Shown here piece by piece: positions 8,750 through 16,820 of a DNA stretch of 25,679 bases. The stretch comes from Candidatus Methanomarinus sp. HR1 (GTDB taxonomy: Archaea > Halobacteriota > Methanosarcinia > Methanosarcinales > Methanocomedenaceae). Made by a program: the position numbers and the translations under genes. Location of the stretch: positions 1 through 25,679 of the forward strand of contig MZXQ01000004.1 in the NCBI GenBank assembly GCA_002926195.1, in the 5' to 3' direction. Every line of letters starts with the position of its first letter. The stretch's first letter is position 1. The notes beneath the pieces were generated by a model, which saw nothing but the letters and a program-made list of their open reading frames with translations, made no database searches and was not told the origin of the DNA.

Positions 8750-9375
8750 CCCTGAATAAATACAGATCTTATGTGGATTTCATTCTTGAACCTTCAGCGG
8801 CTTTTCTTATCCGCATTGGATTAACACCCAATATAGTTTCTGTACTTTCCCTGGTGTTTGCGATCTTGGCAGGAGTTTGTTATTATTTTTCTTATTTATA
8901 CCCTATTGACAAATTAGTATACTTAATGTGCGCTCTGGTGTTTGTTATGCTGAACTCTTTTACTGATGGCGTTGATGGTGTTATGGCAAGACAGAATGGT
9001 ATGCAATCGAATAAGGGAGATTTTCTGGATCATGTTATCGACCGATATGCTGATACTATTATTATTTGTAGTATATTTTTTGCTGGCTATGTACACTGGA
9101 TGATAGGTGTTGTGGCTATCACGGGTGTTTTAATAACCAGCTATATAGGTACTCAGGCCCAGGCAGTAGGAATAGAGCGGGATTACGGTGGGATTATGGG
9201 ACGAGCTGACCGTTTGTTTTTTATTTTTATTGCCAATATTGTGAATATCATATATCCTCATGAGATATATGGTCTGGAGGCGTTGGGTTTGGTAATTGTG
9301 ATAATAGCTATTACGTCTCATATAACGGCTATTCAGCGGTTCTTTCATATATGGGGCGTGGATGAAAGGAAATAA
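8746..9375 (+). CDS. CDP-alcohol phosphatidyltransferase
   Basis: A 209-residue integral membrane enzyme. The full CDP-alcohol phosphotransferase signature is present: Asp74, Asp77, Gly78, Ala81, Arg82, Gly91, Asp95 and Asp99 in the DGVDGVMARQ...GDFLDHVIDR region. About six hydrophobic segments follow the family pattern. It moves an archaetidyl group from a CDP-activated ether lipid to an alcohol such as inositol phosphate, glycerol phosphate or serine. Among archaeal relatives, archaetidylinositol-phosphate synthase is the most likely assignment, but the substrate is not decided by the motif. It starts at a TTG overlapping the kinase stop and is the last gene of the argD operon, ending four bases from the convergent nuclease gene. 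Confidence 0.88.
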   Translation: MTLNKYRSYVDFILEPSAAFLIRIGLTPNIVSVLSLVFAILAGVCYYFSYLYPIDKLVYLMCALVFVMLNSFTDGVDGVMARQNGMQSNKGDFLDHVIDRYADTIIICSIFFAGYVHWMIGVVAITGVLITSYIGTQAQAVGIERDYGGIMGRADRLFFIFIANIVNIIYPHEIYGLEALGLVIVIIAITSHITAIQRFFHIWGVDERK

Positions 9376-9379
9376 CACA

Positions 9380-10237
9380 TCACTCTGAAGTTCCTACAAC
9401 TTCAATTTGATCAATATCATTCACAATAATCTCAGGCGAACCTTTATGTTCTTCTATCTTTCCTGTGACCCTTACCTTCTTGTTCTTATAAAATATATCA
9501 GGACTTTCAGGGAATTTATCCCAATCATCTGACCATATTAATGCAGTAAAATAACCTATGTAAGGGTCATGAAAATTAAGAAAAATAATGCTGCTATCTG
9601 TGTTTGTGTGCTTATATGTTCCTACAATAGTACCTTCGACTGTCTTTATTTCCCCTATATATTTCGAAGCATCCTGATAGGAAATAACCTCCAAACCCAG
9701 GGTGTCAGTATTAAAAGAATATGATTCCTGTATTGGAACTGCCGACCACATCATGACCTTTTTTTCCATGGCTTCTTTTTCTGCATCTGCAATAAGGTGC
9801 TGATATCTAATGTCTGGATCAAATTGCTTAGCTATTGCAAGCCCGTTTTTGACTATTTGTGCATTGATAAACTCTCCGTCGAACCAGATATATCTCAGTG
9901 ATCGTCCGTATTTATCTTTATCAGTAACATCACTCTCAAGTTTTATTTCTTGATAAAGGATCTGTTTTGTCAGGTATGTTTTTGATTCCTGATAATACTC
10001 TTCATCTGTTTCAGGTGCATCAATGCCTATTAAACGGACCCTTTCTCCACCTGAAATGGTTATTGTATCACCATCTACAACCTCTGTGACCATAACTTCG
10101 ACAAGGCCTGGTGAGTGCGTTACCTGTTCAGTGTGTGATTCTTCTTCCTGGTCATTGATACATCCACATAAAAATGTGATCATCATACATAGAAGCAGAA
10201 TAGAAATGGGTTTTATTCTGGATATTTGAAATAACAT
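9380..10237 (-). CDS. secreted thermonuclease-like lipoprotein with C-terminal OB-like domain
   Basis: A 285-residue protein with three parts. Residues 1-26 are a lipoprotein signal with lipobox LCGC (Cys26). Residues about 45-165 are a staphylococcal-nuclease (SNc) domain with VVDGDTI (Asp55, Asp57), VRLIGIDAPET (Arg68, Asp73, Glu76) and YGRSLRYIW (Arg112), so the metal-binding and catalytic residues are present. Residues about 190-280 look like an OB fold (VEGTIVGTYKH ... VRVTGKIEEHKGSPEIIVND). The predicted role is a membrane-anchored, outward-facing nuclease that cleaves extracellular nucleic acid. It is a single gene with its own TATA box and an apparently leaderless start. Confidence 0.88.
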   Translation of the reverse strand: MLFQISRIKPISILLLCMMITFLCGCINDQEEESHTEQVTHSPGLVEVMVTEVVDGDTITISGGERVRLIGIDAPETDEEYYQESKTYLTKQILYQEIKLESDVTDKDKYGRSLRYIWFDGEFINAQIVKNGLAIAKQFDPDIRYQHLIADAEKEAMEKKVMMWSAVPIQESYSFNTDTLGLEVISYQDASKYIGEIKTVEGTIVGTYKHTNTDSSIIFLNFHDPYIGYFTALIWSDDWDKFPESPDIFYKNKKVRVTGKIEEHKGSPEIIVNDIDQIEVVGTSE

Positions 10238-10258
10238 TTGTATTGTTTTATTAAAAAA

Positions 10259-10270
10259 CTAATATAAATG
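10259..10270 (-). promoter_or_regulatory. TATA box of the nuclease gene
   Basis: On the minus strand CATTTATATTAG is centred about 28 bases before the ATG at 10237, and no Shine-Dalgarno sequence is seen. Transcription should begin at or next to the ATG. Confidence 0.65.
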
Positions 10271-10308
10271 TTTTGCTATGATTGAATGGATATGATTTAA
10301 TTAATAGT

Positions 10309-10400
10309 GAGACTTTTCAAAAATAAAGAACAAAATCCTCCCTTCGGTCGGATTTTCTTGAGTACATCAAGTTATACTTGATATACTATTAAAAAGTCTC
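10309..10400. repeat. 92-bp inverted-repeat element containing hairpin repeat copy B
   Basis: The ends are perfect 9-base inverted repeats, GAGACTTTT (10309-10317) and AAAAGTCTC (10392-10400). Inside are hairpin 1 (AAAATCC ... GGATTTT, 10332-10356) and hairpin 2 (ATCAAG/CTTGAT, about 10365-10381). As RNA this would fold into a three-way junction. It starts 18 bases after the nrdD stop and may serve as its terminator, since the minus-strand transcript reads GGATTTTGTTCTTTATTTTT after hairpin 1. A MITE-like origin is also possible. Confidence 0.7.
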
Positions 10401-10418
10401 CTAATTGTTGATCAGTTA

Positions 10419-12770
10419 CTATCCCATCTCACCTACTTCATACCTCTTTCTATCCTTTAATTCCTGCTTCTTAGAATTATTCCACCCGCTCACTGCCTGT
10501 ATATATCCTGTCACTCTTGAAAGTTGATCAACATTCTCAGAACCACAGTTCGGACACACGTCCAGCAGTCCGCCAGCTATATGGAAATCATTCATGCAAA
10601 TAGTCATATCTTTGGTAAATGCAAAATATCCTACCTGTGTATTTTTAGCAATGTTCATAGCAAGCTCTTTTAACCCACGCGGGTCAGGATGTCCTTCTCC
10701 CATAAAAATATGCAGGATATTCCCGCCATCTACTATTGGGAAGAATAGATGCTCTATATCTATCTTATCAGGTAACGAGATATTTGCACCAGGTGGTATG
10801 TGAGTTCCATTAGTATAATATACAGGAAGATCGCGTGTCTCATTGATCATAGCCAAACCAGCCTCTATATCTCCTTTTATCACTTTTTGTGCAAATTCAC
10901 GGTACTGCTTATTAAGTAGATCCGATACTGCAAAACGCTGACAGGTAGTCTCAGCCGGTGTTCGGGCTAAAGCGATCTCGATATTATTTTTTTCTGATAG
11001 TTCTTTTGCATAGAATTCCATCTCGAACATGGCCCGAACAGCCAATTGTCTGGCATTCTCATTCTCATGTATCTGGTATCCTGTATGGTGCTGTATCATT
11101 TCATTGATACCTACCACACCAATAGTATATACCAGTCCTTCAAGATCCACAGATATAGTACCTTTTTTTCCTGTAACAGGATCCTTGGGCTGCTGGGTGG
11201 CAAACGGCATTCTTCCATTCTTTATAATATGTTCCATCCAGTATCGTTTGATCTTGAACAGTTCTATTGTTGTATCCATCAACCTCTTCAAATTCTCGAA
11301 GAGGAGATGGTCGTTTCCCTCTGCCTCATACGCGGCTCTGGGACAGTTAAGTGAAATGACCTGCCATGCACCCATGGAAAAATGCTGGCCGTTTTTGAAA
11401 ATTAATTTATCCTCGAAAGAGGAGTCTTTTTCAATACTTGATGAGAAATTGTAGGCACAGCACTGGTAACACGATATCCCCTCACCCGCACCACGGTATT
11501 GAGGAAGCTGATTATCAAAATACGGTGTACCGAATTTGGCTGCCAGTTCAAATGACATTGTATAGAGATCTTCATAAGTTGGTAGTTCAGGGTGGTGGGC
11601 ATTGAACTGCTCATCCTCTTTTATAAAGTCCGGTTCAATACTGATCTCTGGTTTTGGGAAATTAAAGGGTTTACCCCAATAGTCACCTTCAAGCATAATA
11701 TTCATTAAAGCTTTAAAACCTAACCTTACTTCACGTTCGAACTCTCCGTATGTCCGAAGAGGCGCTTGATTTCCATTCCATACGCGTCCCTTATAGACTA
11801 CAGGTTTATCGCGCCATAGTTTGGGAACCCCGGGGGATAATTGTACGGACGAAAATACCAGCTGGCCCCCTCGTGCCACCATCATCTGGGTCATCTCATA
11901 CACGAACATCTGCATTAATTGTTCGATCTCATCATAATCCATCTTCTCAAAATAAGGTGCAATGAAGGTAAGAAAATTATAGAACCCCTGCCCACCTGCA
12001 AAATTCGTCTGGGCACTTCCCAGTGCTTTAACTGCATGTAAAATGGCAACTTCAGCCTTTTTAGCAGGACCGGCAACGCTGGCTTTTGTTCCTGATCCGT
12101 CAGGCATCAGCCCGTAATAAAGGAAATACCTTAAATCCCAGTCCTGGCAGAAGGCCCTGGTACCCAGATATTCCAGATCGTGAATGTGAATATCACCATT
12201 TAAGTGACTGTCTGATAGGTGAGGTGGTAAAAGCAGTAAATACTGCTCTTTTGAGATCTTATCAGCCTTTTTCTTGTGAGATGTCTCTGCATTCTCCTGT
12301 AAGTTAGCATTATCATTAGCTTCAAATCCTGTACCAATATCTATCTTGTAAGCATCATAGACCGGAGTACCTACTCTGGTGGAAATGTTTCTCCATTCAG
12401 GATGCCCATGTTCAAGCAATACGACATTTACCAGTTCTCTTACCAGTGGACCTGATAGGAACTCCACCTCCATCTTACGGATCCTGTGTTCTGTCTCCTT
12501 AGCTATCTCCTGTGCAAGTTCTTTAGTGATCGCTGGTTTGTCATAGAACATCTCGCTAAGAACTGTCTCTTTCATTAACTGGTTTACTATAGTATTCCTG
12601 TCCCAATCCAGTAAGTGGCCATCAGTGGTCCTGACCTTAGGTATTATAGAGATCTCTTCACCTGTTAAGGTCTGCTGTATCTGGTTTTTTTCATGATCTA
12701 TTGTTAGATCATCGATCAGATCATCAGTATACTGCTTTGGTATTATTTTTTGTTCTTGATATTGCCGCAT
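10419..12770 (-). CDS. nrdD: anaerobic (class III) ribonucleoside-triphosphate reductase
   Basis: A 783-residue glycyl-radical enzyme that reduces ribonucleotides to deoxyribonucleotides without oxygen. An ATP-cone (about 41-135, beginning ISIIPKVRTTDGH) gives allosteric control. The barrel holds HIHDLEYLGTRAFCQDWD (Cys208) and the cysteine cluster CYQCCAYNF (434-438). The C-terminal glycyl-radical site is RVTGYIQAVSGW with Gly755. The metal site before it has Cys725, Cys739 and Cys742, but the usual fourth cysteine is Asp728. The neighbouring redoxin gene matches the methanogen subtype studied in Methanosarcina barkeri, which takes electrons from a NrdH-like redoxin and a ferredoxin-dependent disulfide reductase rather than from formate. 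The activase NrdG is not in this window. Confidence 0.96.
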   Translation of the reverse strand: MRQYQEQKIIPKQYTDDLIDDLTIDHEKNQIQQTLTGEEISIIPKVRTTDGHLLDWDRNTIVNQLMKETVLSEMFYDKPAITKELAQEIAKETEHRIRKMEVEFLSGPLVRELVNVVLLEHGHPEWRNISTRVGTPVYDAYKIDIGTGFEANDNANLQENAETSHKKKADKISKEQYLLLLPPHLSDSHLNGDIHIHDLEYLGTRAFCQDWDLRYFLYYGLMPDGSGTKASVAGPAKKAEVAILHAVKALGSAQTNFAGGQGFYNFLTFIAPYFEKMDYDEIEQLMQMFVYEMTQMMVARGGQLVFSSVQLSPGVPKLWRDKPVVYKGRVWNGNQAPLRTYGEFEREVRLGFKALMNIMLEGDYWGKPFNFPKPEISIEPDFIKEDEQFNAHHPELPTYEDLYTMSFELAAKFGTPYFDNQLPQYRGAGEGISCYQCCAYNFSSSIEKDSSFEDKLIFKNGQHFSMGAWQVISLNCPRAAYEAEGNDHLLFENLKRLMDTTIELFKIKRYWMEHIIKNGRMPFATQQPKDPVTGKKGTISVDLEGLVYTIGVVGINEMIQHHTGYQIHENENARQLAVRAMFEMEFYAKELSEKNNIEIALARTPAETTCQRFAVSDLLNKQYREFAQKVIKGDIEAGLAMINETRDLPVYYTNGTHIPPGANISLPDKIDIEHLFFPIVDGGNILHIFMGEGHPDPRGLKELAMNIAKNTQVGYFAFTKDMTICMNDFHIAGGLLDVCPNCGSENVDQLSRVTGYIQAVSGWNNSKKQELKDRKRYEVGEMG

Positions 12771-12776
12771 TTCTTC

Positions 12777-13052
12777 TCAAATCTCCTTTATCTGGCTGAT
12801 TATTTGTTCTACTTTGTGCCTGTCTATGGCATCATTATTATCTTCAAACAATTCGTTGGTTGTATAGAAAGTATTCCGAATCTGAAGCACTGGTGCTGAC
12901 ATAGTAAATACATTGTTCATAGTCAGTTCCGTTAGAGCTTTCGGAGTGCTCATATCCATTTCATTATATGTGATTTTTGAGCTCTTTAGTATCTGTTTTA
13001 GTGTCTGGCAATTTGGGCAGATCTTGGTAGAATATACTGTTACTTGTGACAT
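12777..13052 (-). CDS. nrdH: glutaredoxin-like redoxin NrdH
   Basis: A 91-residue glutaredoxin/NrdH-fold protein with the redox motif CPNC in VTVYSTKICPNCQTLKQIL and the cis-proline region MSAPVLQI. It is the likely direct electron donor to NrdD, whose gene starts 6 bases after this stop. I chose the ATG at 13052 because a GGGGTGA ribosome site sits 4-5 bases upstream and the fold begins there; the frame stays open to 13085. A TATA-like box at 13087-13096 and a dyad at 13138-13174 lie upstream. Confidence 0.9.
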   Translation of the reverse strand: MSQVTVYSTKICPNCQTLKQILKSSKITYNEMDMSTPKALTELTMNNVFTMSAPVLQIRNTFYTTNELFEDNNDAIDRHKVEQIISQIKEI

Positions 13053-13086
13053 ATGTTCACCCCATAAACATGTACTTTGTTTCAAG

Positions 13087-13096
13087 TATGTATAAC
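13087..13096 (-). promoter_or_regulatory. TATA-like box of nrdH-nrdD
   Basis: On the minus strand GTTATACATAC lies about 35-44 bases before the nrdH ATG. This leaves a leader of about 10-15 bases that still includes the GGGGTGA ribosome site. Confidence 0.5.
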
Positions 13097-13137
13097 TTTT
13101 TTCCTAACTAGGTTTGAATGTCATAATTTATCATTAA

Positions 13138-13174
13138 TTACCAGATGTGTTTCATCCATTACCAACTCTGGTAA
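13138..13174. promoter_or_regulatory. candidate operator: TTACCA/TGGTAA sites
   Basis: TTACCA occurs at 13138 and again at 13159, a 21-base offset (two helical turns). The second forms the dyad TTACCAACTCTGGTAA (13159-13174), and the outer 8-mers TTACCAGA and TCTGGTAA also pair. The cluster lies 40-80 bases upstream of the nrdH TATA box. The rest of the 13053-13339 gap shows AT-rich DNA and a G-run but no gene. Confidence 0.45.
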
Positions 13175-13339
13175 CAACAAATGGTGTAATGTGTTTGGGT
13201 AAAAAAGGGGGTGGATTAGCATAACGAATTGTTCTTTAACAGACCCGGTAACAATCGCCGCTTGCACTGGAAATACTCATGTATAATCTATAAAATGAGG
13301 TTAATTAATTTAGTCCCTATCGATTTGAATTAATTATAT

Positions 13340-14572
13340 TTAGAATTCAAGAGGAAGCTCAATTTTATTTCCAGTTGATTTTGCCTGATCAGCGAGTTCG
13401 TATGCTTGATTGTACTGGCGGGCTATAACTTCCCACGACACAACGTCATTTAAATATTGATTAAGGTTCTTACTAAAATCATTACGAAGTTGCTCATTAC
13501 ATGCCAGTTCGACTACATTATCCTTAAGCATCTGTTTGGAATTGAATAAAAGTCCTCCTTTGCTTGATAATGTCTGGGCAGTTAATCCTTCCATCGGTGC
13601 TGTTGTAATAAATGGTTTATTCAGTGCAATAACCCGTGCCAGAGTACCTGATTGTGTTTCATCAAGAGAAGGTATTACTATAAAATCACATACGGCCATG
13701 ATTTCATAATACGGATCACCAAATGGAATAAATTCATAAAAATGAGCCAGTCCCTTATTTTCCAGTACTTCTATACCGTTCTTATATTTCTCGTAATCCT
13801 GCTTATGGTTTACATCCCTCATTGTACCGGCTGCCAGCAGGTCCCATTCCACACCTGTACGCTCATCAATCTCTTTAACGATCTCTTCCCACATATCAGT
13901 AAGTATATCCCAGCGTTTATTGGATTGTATCCAGCCTACCAGACCTACCAGGTGATTGCTGATATATGGATACTTATCAATCCCTATCTGTTTTCGAAGT
14001 TCAGGGATCTTTTGTGTCATCCATAGTTTATCAGGCCTGGCCCCGTGGGGAACTATCATGATATTACGCGGGGTTTTCCATCCGTATCCTGTAAAGGTCC
14101 AGTTCAATCTCCACTTTTGATAATTACACTTGAATAGTACTAAATCCGCACGCTCACACATCTCATAGATGAAGTTCGCTTCATCATCCCTGAGCCGACC
14201 ATGGATCGTATGGGGCTCAACAATAGTAGGATATTGATTTATTGCATCCAGCAGATCCAGGAATCCTTTATTTATATCCCCCTTTCCCCTGTCATCATGA
14301 TATTCGTATAACCCATATTCATGTTCCAAATGTATTACATAAGGGTCTAATTCAAGTACTTTTTTATATACAGCCTTCCACCAATCGTGTTTTGATATAT
14401 CAATGATCGGAAAAACTCCCTCGCCCTTACCGTCTGTATGGCTTATGACAAATACATCCCTATCAGGGTTTGCTTTTTTTATAAATTCGCGTGCTTCTTC
14501 ACAGAATGTTGCAATACCACAAAGTCGTGGAATATAGCTTGATATCATAACGATTGGACGTTTATTTTTCAT
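13340..14572 (-). CDS. GT4-like (GT-B fold) glycosyltransferase
   Basis: A 410-residue retaining-type glycosyltransferase. The N-terminal Rossmann half begins PIVMISSYIPRLCGIATFCEEA with a glycine-containing acceptor loop. The C-terminal donor half has VGWIQSNKRWDIL, and the family's acidic sugar-nucleotide loop appears as PSLDETQSGTLARVIALNKP (301-320). It has no membrane segment and probably works at the cytoplasmic face on polysaccharide, glycolipid or surface-glycan precursors; donor and acceptor are unknown. A GAAGGGGA ribosome site precedes the ATG. The predicted leader begins with hairpin repeat copy C. It is a single gene, divergent from the DUF460 gene. Confidence 0.87.
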   Translation of the reverse strand: MKNKRPIVMISSYIPRLCGIATFCEEAREFIKKANPDRDVFVISHTDGKGEGVFPIIDISKHDWWKAVYKKVLELDPYVIHLEHEYGLYEYHDDRGKGDINKGFLDLLDAINQYPTIVEPHTIHGRLRDDEANFIYEMCERADLVLFKCNYQKWRLNWTFTGYGWKTPRNIMIVPHGARPDKLWMTQKIPELRKQIGIDKYPYISNHLVGLVGWIQSNKRWDILTDMWEEIVKEIDERTGVEWDLLAAGTMRDVNHKQDYEKYKNGIEVLENKGLAHFYEFIPFGDPYYEIMAVCDFIVIPSLDETQSGTLARVIALNKPFITTAPMEGLTAQTLSSKGGLLFNSKQMLKDNVVELACNEQLRNDFSKNLNQYLNDVVSWEVIARQYNQAYELADQAKSTGNKIELPLEF

Positions 14573-14599
14573 AATCAGGTCCCCTTCTTAATTATTAGA

Positions 14600-14632
14600 A
14601 CAAAATCCTCCTTTCAGTCGGATTTTCTTGAG
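14600..14632. repeat. hairpin repeat, copy C, in the glycosyltransferase leader
   Basis: The same hairpin as copy B (AAAATCC ... GGATTTT then CTTGAG), differing only at a few loop positions. Unlike copies A and B it is not 3' of any gene: it lies 28 bases upstream of the glycosyltransferase ATG and downstream of that gene's likely TATA box. On the minus strand its right arm contains AAAGGAGG. Confidence 0.75.
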
Positions 14633-14649
14633 TTGAACAATAATATGCA

Positions 14650-14661
14650 GGATATATAATA
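14650..14661 (-). promoter_or_regulatory. TATA-like box of the glycosyltransferase gene
   Basis: On the minus strand TTATTATATATCC predicts a start site near 14630, so hairpin copy C would be at the very 5' end of the mRNA. The neighbouring 14663-14690 stretch also holds short dyads (GCATA/TATGC and GGTAT/ATACC). Confidence 0.45.
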
Positions 14662-14811
14662 AGCATATGGTATGCCAAAATACCAAAGCAGGTTTTAACA
14701 GGATAAGATTAGCATAAGGGCTAAATAGAAATAATAACACAATTGAATAATGTCAGGTTCAGGTAAATCCTACCGGTGGGAGGGTCTACTTGTATAAAGG
14801 AGGATTTTTGA

Positions 14812-16773
14812 GTAATAATCTTCGGCATAGACATTGCAAAGGGCTCTCCATGGGCTAAAAAATCTCCGGTATATGCCGTAGTGGTACACAGGGATGACCG
14901 GGTAGAACACTACCGGATGATCACGCTACATAAACTCATAAGAATGATCCATCAACTGAAACCGCATATACTGGCTATAGATAATATCCACGAACTCACT
15001 CGAAACAGACGCGATCTGATATCATTTATGAGAAGACTTCCTGTAGGCACTAAGCTGGTTCAGGTAACAGGAGGTGAACAATTGGAATCCCTGGCAAAAC
15101 TGGCACGCAACCACGGTCTATCCTTTGATAAATTTGACCCGATCCAGGAAGCTGAAGTATGTGCAGCTTTAGCATCCATGAATGTAGGTGCAGAGGTTAA
15201 GGTCTTCCAGGACAGGACTAATATCAAAGTAAGCCGTGCACGATCTCCTGGAAGAGGTGGATGGAGCCAGAACCGCTACCGCAGGAAGGTACATGGCAAT
15301 GTCAGAATGAAAGTGCGAGAGATCGAGGATGTGTTAAAAGAACTCAACAGAGAAAAGCACATCAACTTCACCTCAAATATTATTAAAGGATTCGGTGGAT
15401 ATGTACGTGGAGAGTTCCAGATAGATGCACCTCGCAACCAGATTCCTGTAAATTCAGCAAAATACGGGGATGTCAGGATCAAAGTATATGAAGTTGAACG
15501 GGATGCTATACAATTCAGACTCCTGTCAGAACAAAAGCGCAAATATGTAATTGTAGGAGTCGATCCCGGGACCACAACCGGGCTTGCATTGCTGGACCTT
15601 AAAGGCGATCTCATAAAACTCCACAGCAGCAGGAACATCTCTATTTCAGGGGTGATCGAAATGATCGTAAAATATGGCAGACCATTAATAGTAGCTACTG
15701 ATGTTAGTCCTATCCCGGGAACAGTAGAAAAGATCCGCCGTACTTTCAATGCCCTGCCAGGAGAACCGGGCGAGTCGTTGACTGCAGTAGATAAGATAAA
15801 TCTGGCAAAACCATACGGTTATAGCAATGATCATGAACGAGACGCGCTTGCTGCAGCAGCTCATGTCATCAGGCGGTATAAGAATAAATTCGATCAAATA
15901 CGAAAAAAGATTCCTATACCAGTTGATCCGGATGAGAGTATAGCTCTGGTAATGAGGGGGGATACTATAGATAGTGCCATTGCGAAATTGACTGAACACG
16001 AGACTTTCCCGGAGGAGAAGGTGGATAAAAAAATATCCCATCAATCAGATGAAAGGATCAACCAGTTTAGCAGGACTATAAAATGTCAGCAGGAAACTAT
16101 TGATAATCTTAAGATCTACCAGCAGGAACTCAAATCCAGGATTAAACAAAAAGATGATATAATTGCCAATCGCAATGAAAAGATACAATATCTTAAATCA
16201 AAAGATTATAAACAAATGCGAAGGGACAAAGAGATCAAGTTTCGTGAGAACAAGATACGCCAGCTTCAAAAAACAATAAAGGAAAAAAACCGGAAGGTAA
16301 CTGCACTAAGTGAACATATAGATAAGCTCAAACAGGTAAGGAACCTGGAGATCAGCGGCCGGACCGTTCCTATAAAGATAGTCTCTTCTTTTACCAGAGA
16401 AGCTGTCATTTCCTTACAGGAAAAGTATGGTATTAATCAGGGTGATGTTCTGTTTTTTAAAAATGCCAGTGGTGGAGGACCTGCAGTTGTGGATCTTATG
16501 TTTCAATATGGTATCAGGGCTGTGATATTTCGGGGTGAACTTGCGCATAATGCTATTGAAGAATTATATAAGAAAGATCTACCGTTCTTCAATGTGACTT
16601 CACTTCATGTATATTATGTGGATGATTTTGGTGTAGTGGACCCTGATGAACTGGAAGATTTTGAACAGATGTTCTTTAATGATCTCAATAAGAGGAAGAA
16701 AAAGGAAAAGGAACAGCAGTTGGACAATCTGGTTGAGGAATATAAAAGTGAGAGGCGTAGAGGTGTGGTGTGA
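14812..16773 (+). CDS. DUF460 family protein (RNase H-like, coiled coil); start codon unclear
   Basis: About 653 residues of a DUF460 (COG2433) protein, an archaeal family of unknown function. Order of parts: an N-terminal RNase H-like stretch IIFGIDIAKGSPWAKK; a second RNase H/RuvC-like domain around VIVGVDPGTTTGLALLDLKG with conserved downstream acidic residues (ATDVSP, NDHERDALAAA); a long charged coiled coil (about residues 410-500); and a C-terminal alpha/beta part (VVDLMFQYGIRAVIFRGELA). The conserved N terminus is in frame from 14812, but no ATG, GTG or TTG lies in frame between the stop at 14809-14811 and the GTG at 14881. Starting at 14881 (630 residues) would remove the first catalytic-type Asp. 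AAAGGAGG at 14796-14803 marks the true start region. Nucleic-acid work is plausible but unproven. Confidence 0.85.
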   Translation, partial: VIIFGIDIAKGSPWAKKSPVYAVVVHRDDRVEHYRMITLHKLIRMIHQLKPHILAIDNIHELTRNRRDLISFMRRLPVGTKLVQVTGGEQLESLAKLARNHGLSFDKFDPIQEAEVCAALASMNVGAEVKVFQDRTNIKVSRARSPGRGGWSQNRYRRKVHGNVRMKVREIEDVLKELNREKHINFTSNIIKGFGGYVRGEFQIDAPRNQIPVNSAKYGDVRIKVYEVERDAIQFRLLSEQKRKYVIVGVDPGTTTGLALLDLKGDLIKLHSSRNISISGVIEMIVKYGRPLIVATDVSPIPGTVEKIRRTFNALPGEPGESLTAVDKINLAKPYGYSNDHERDALAAAAHVIRRYKNKFDQIRKKIPIPVDPDESIALVMRGDTIDSAIAKLTEHETFPEEKVDKKISHQSDERINQFSRTIKCQQETIDNLKIYQQELKSRIKQKDDIIANRNEKIQYLKSKDYKQMRRDKEIKFRENKIRQLQKTIKEKNRKVTALSEHIDKLKQVRNLEISGRTVPIKIVSSFTREAVISLQEKYGINQGDVLFFKNASGGGPAVVDLMFQYGIRAVIFRGELAHNAIEELYKKDLPFFNVTSLHVYYVDDFGVVDPDELEDFEQMFFNDLNKRKKKEKEQQLDNLVEEYKSERRRGVV

Positions 16774-16788
16774 TCAAGGTCAACCCAA

Positions 16789-16797
16789 TAATATATC
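16789..16797 (+). promoter_or_regulatory. TATA box of the RNase P RNA gene
   Basis: TAATATATC is centred about 26-28 bases before the predicted 5' end of the RNA near 16821, the standard archaeal spacing. Confidence 0.65.
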
Positions 16798-16820
16798 ATC
16801 ATTGAAGTATTATAGTGGGT

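Noticed and set aside
13175..13339. Small RNA or tRNA in the gap before the glycosyltransferase stop
   Set aside because: No cloverleaf, C/D box pair or stable long stem was found by eye; only AT-rich DNA and a G-run.
14761..14811. ACCGGT dyad (CCTACCGGTGGG) as a terminator before the DUF460 gene
   Set aside because: The dyad has no loop room to form an RNA hairpin and is followed by a ribosome site rather than a T-run.
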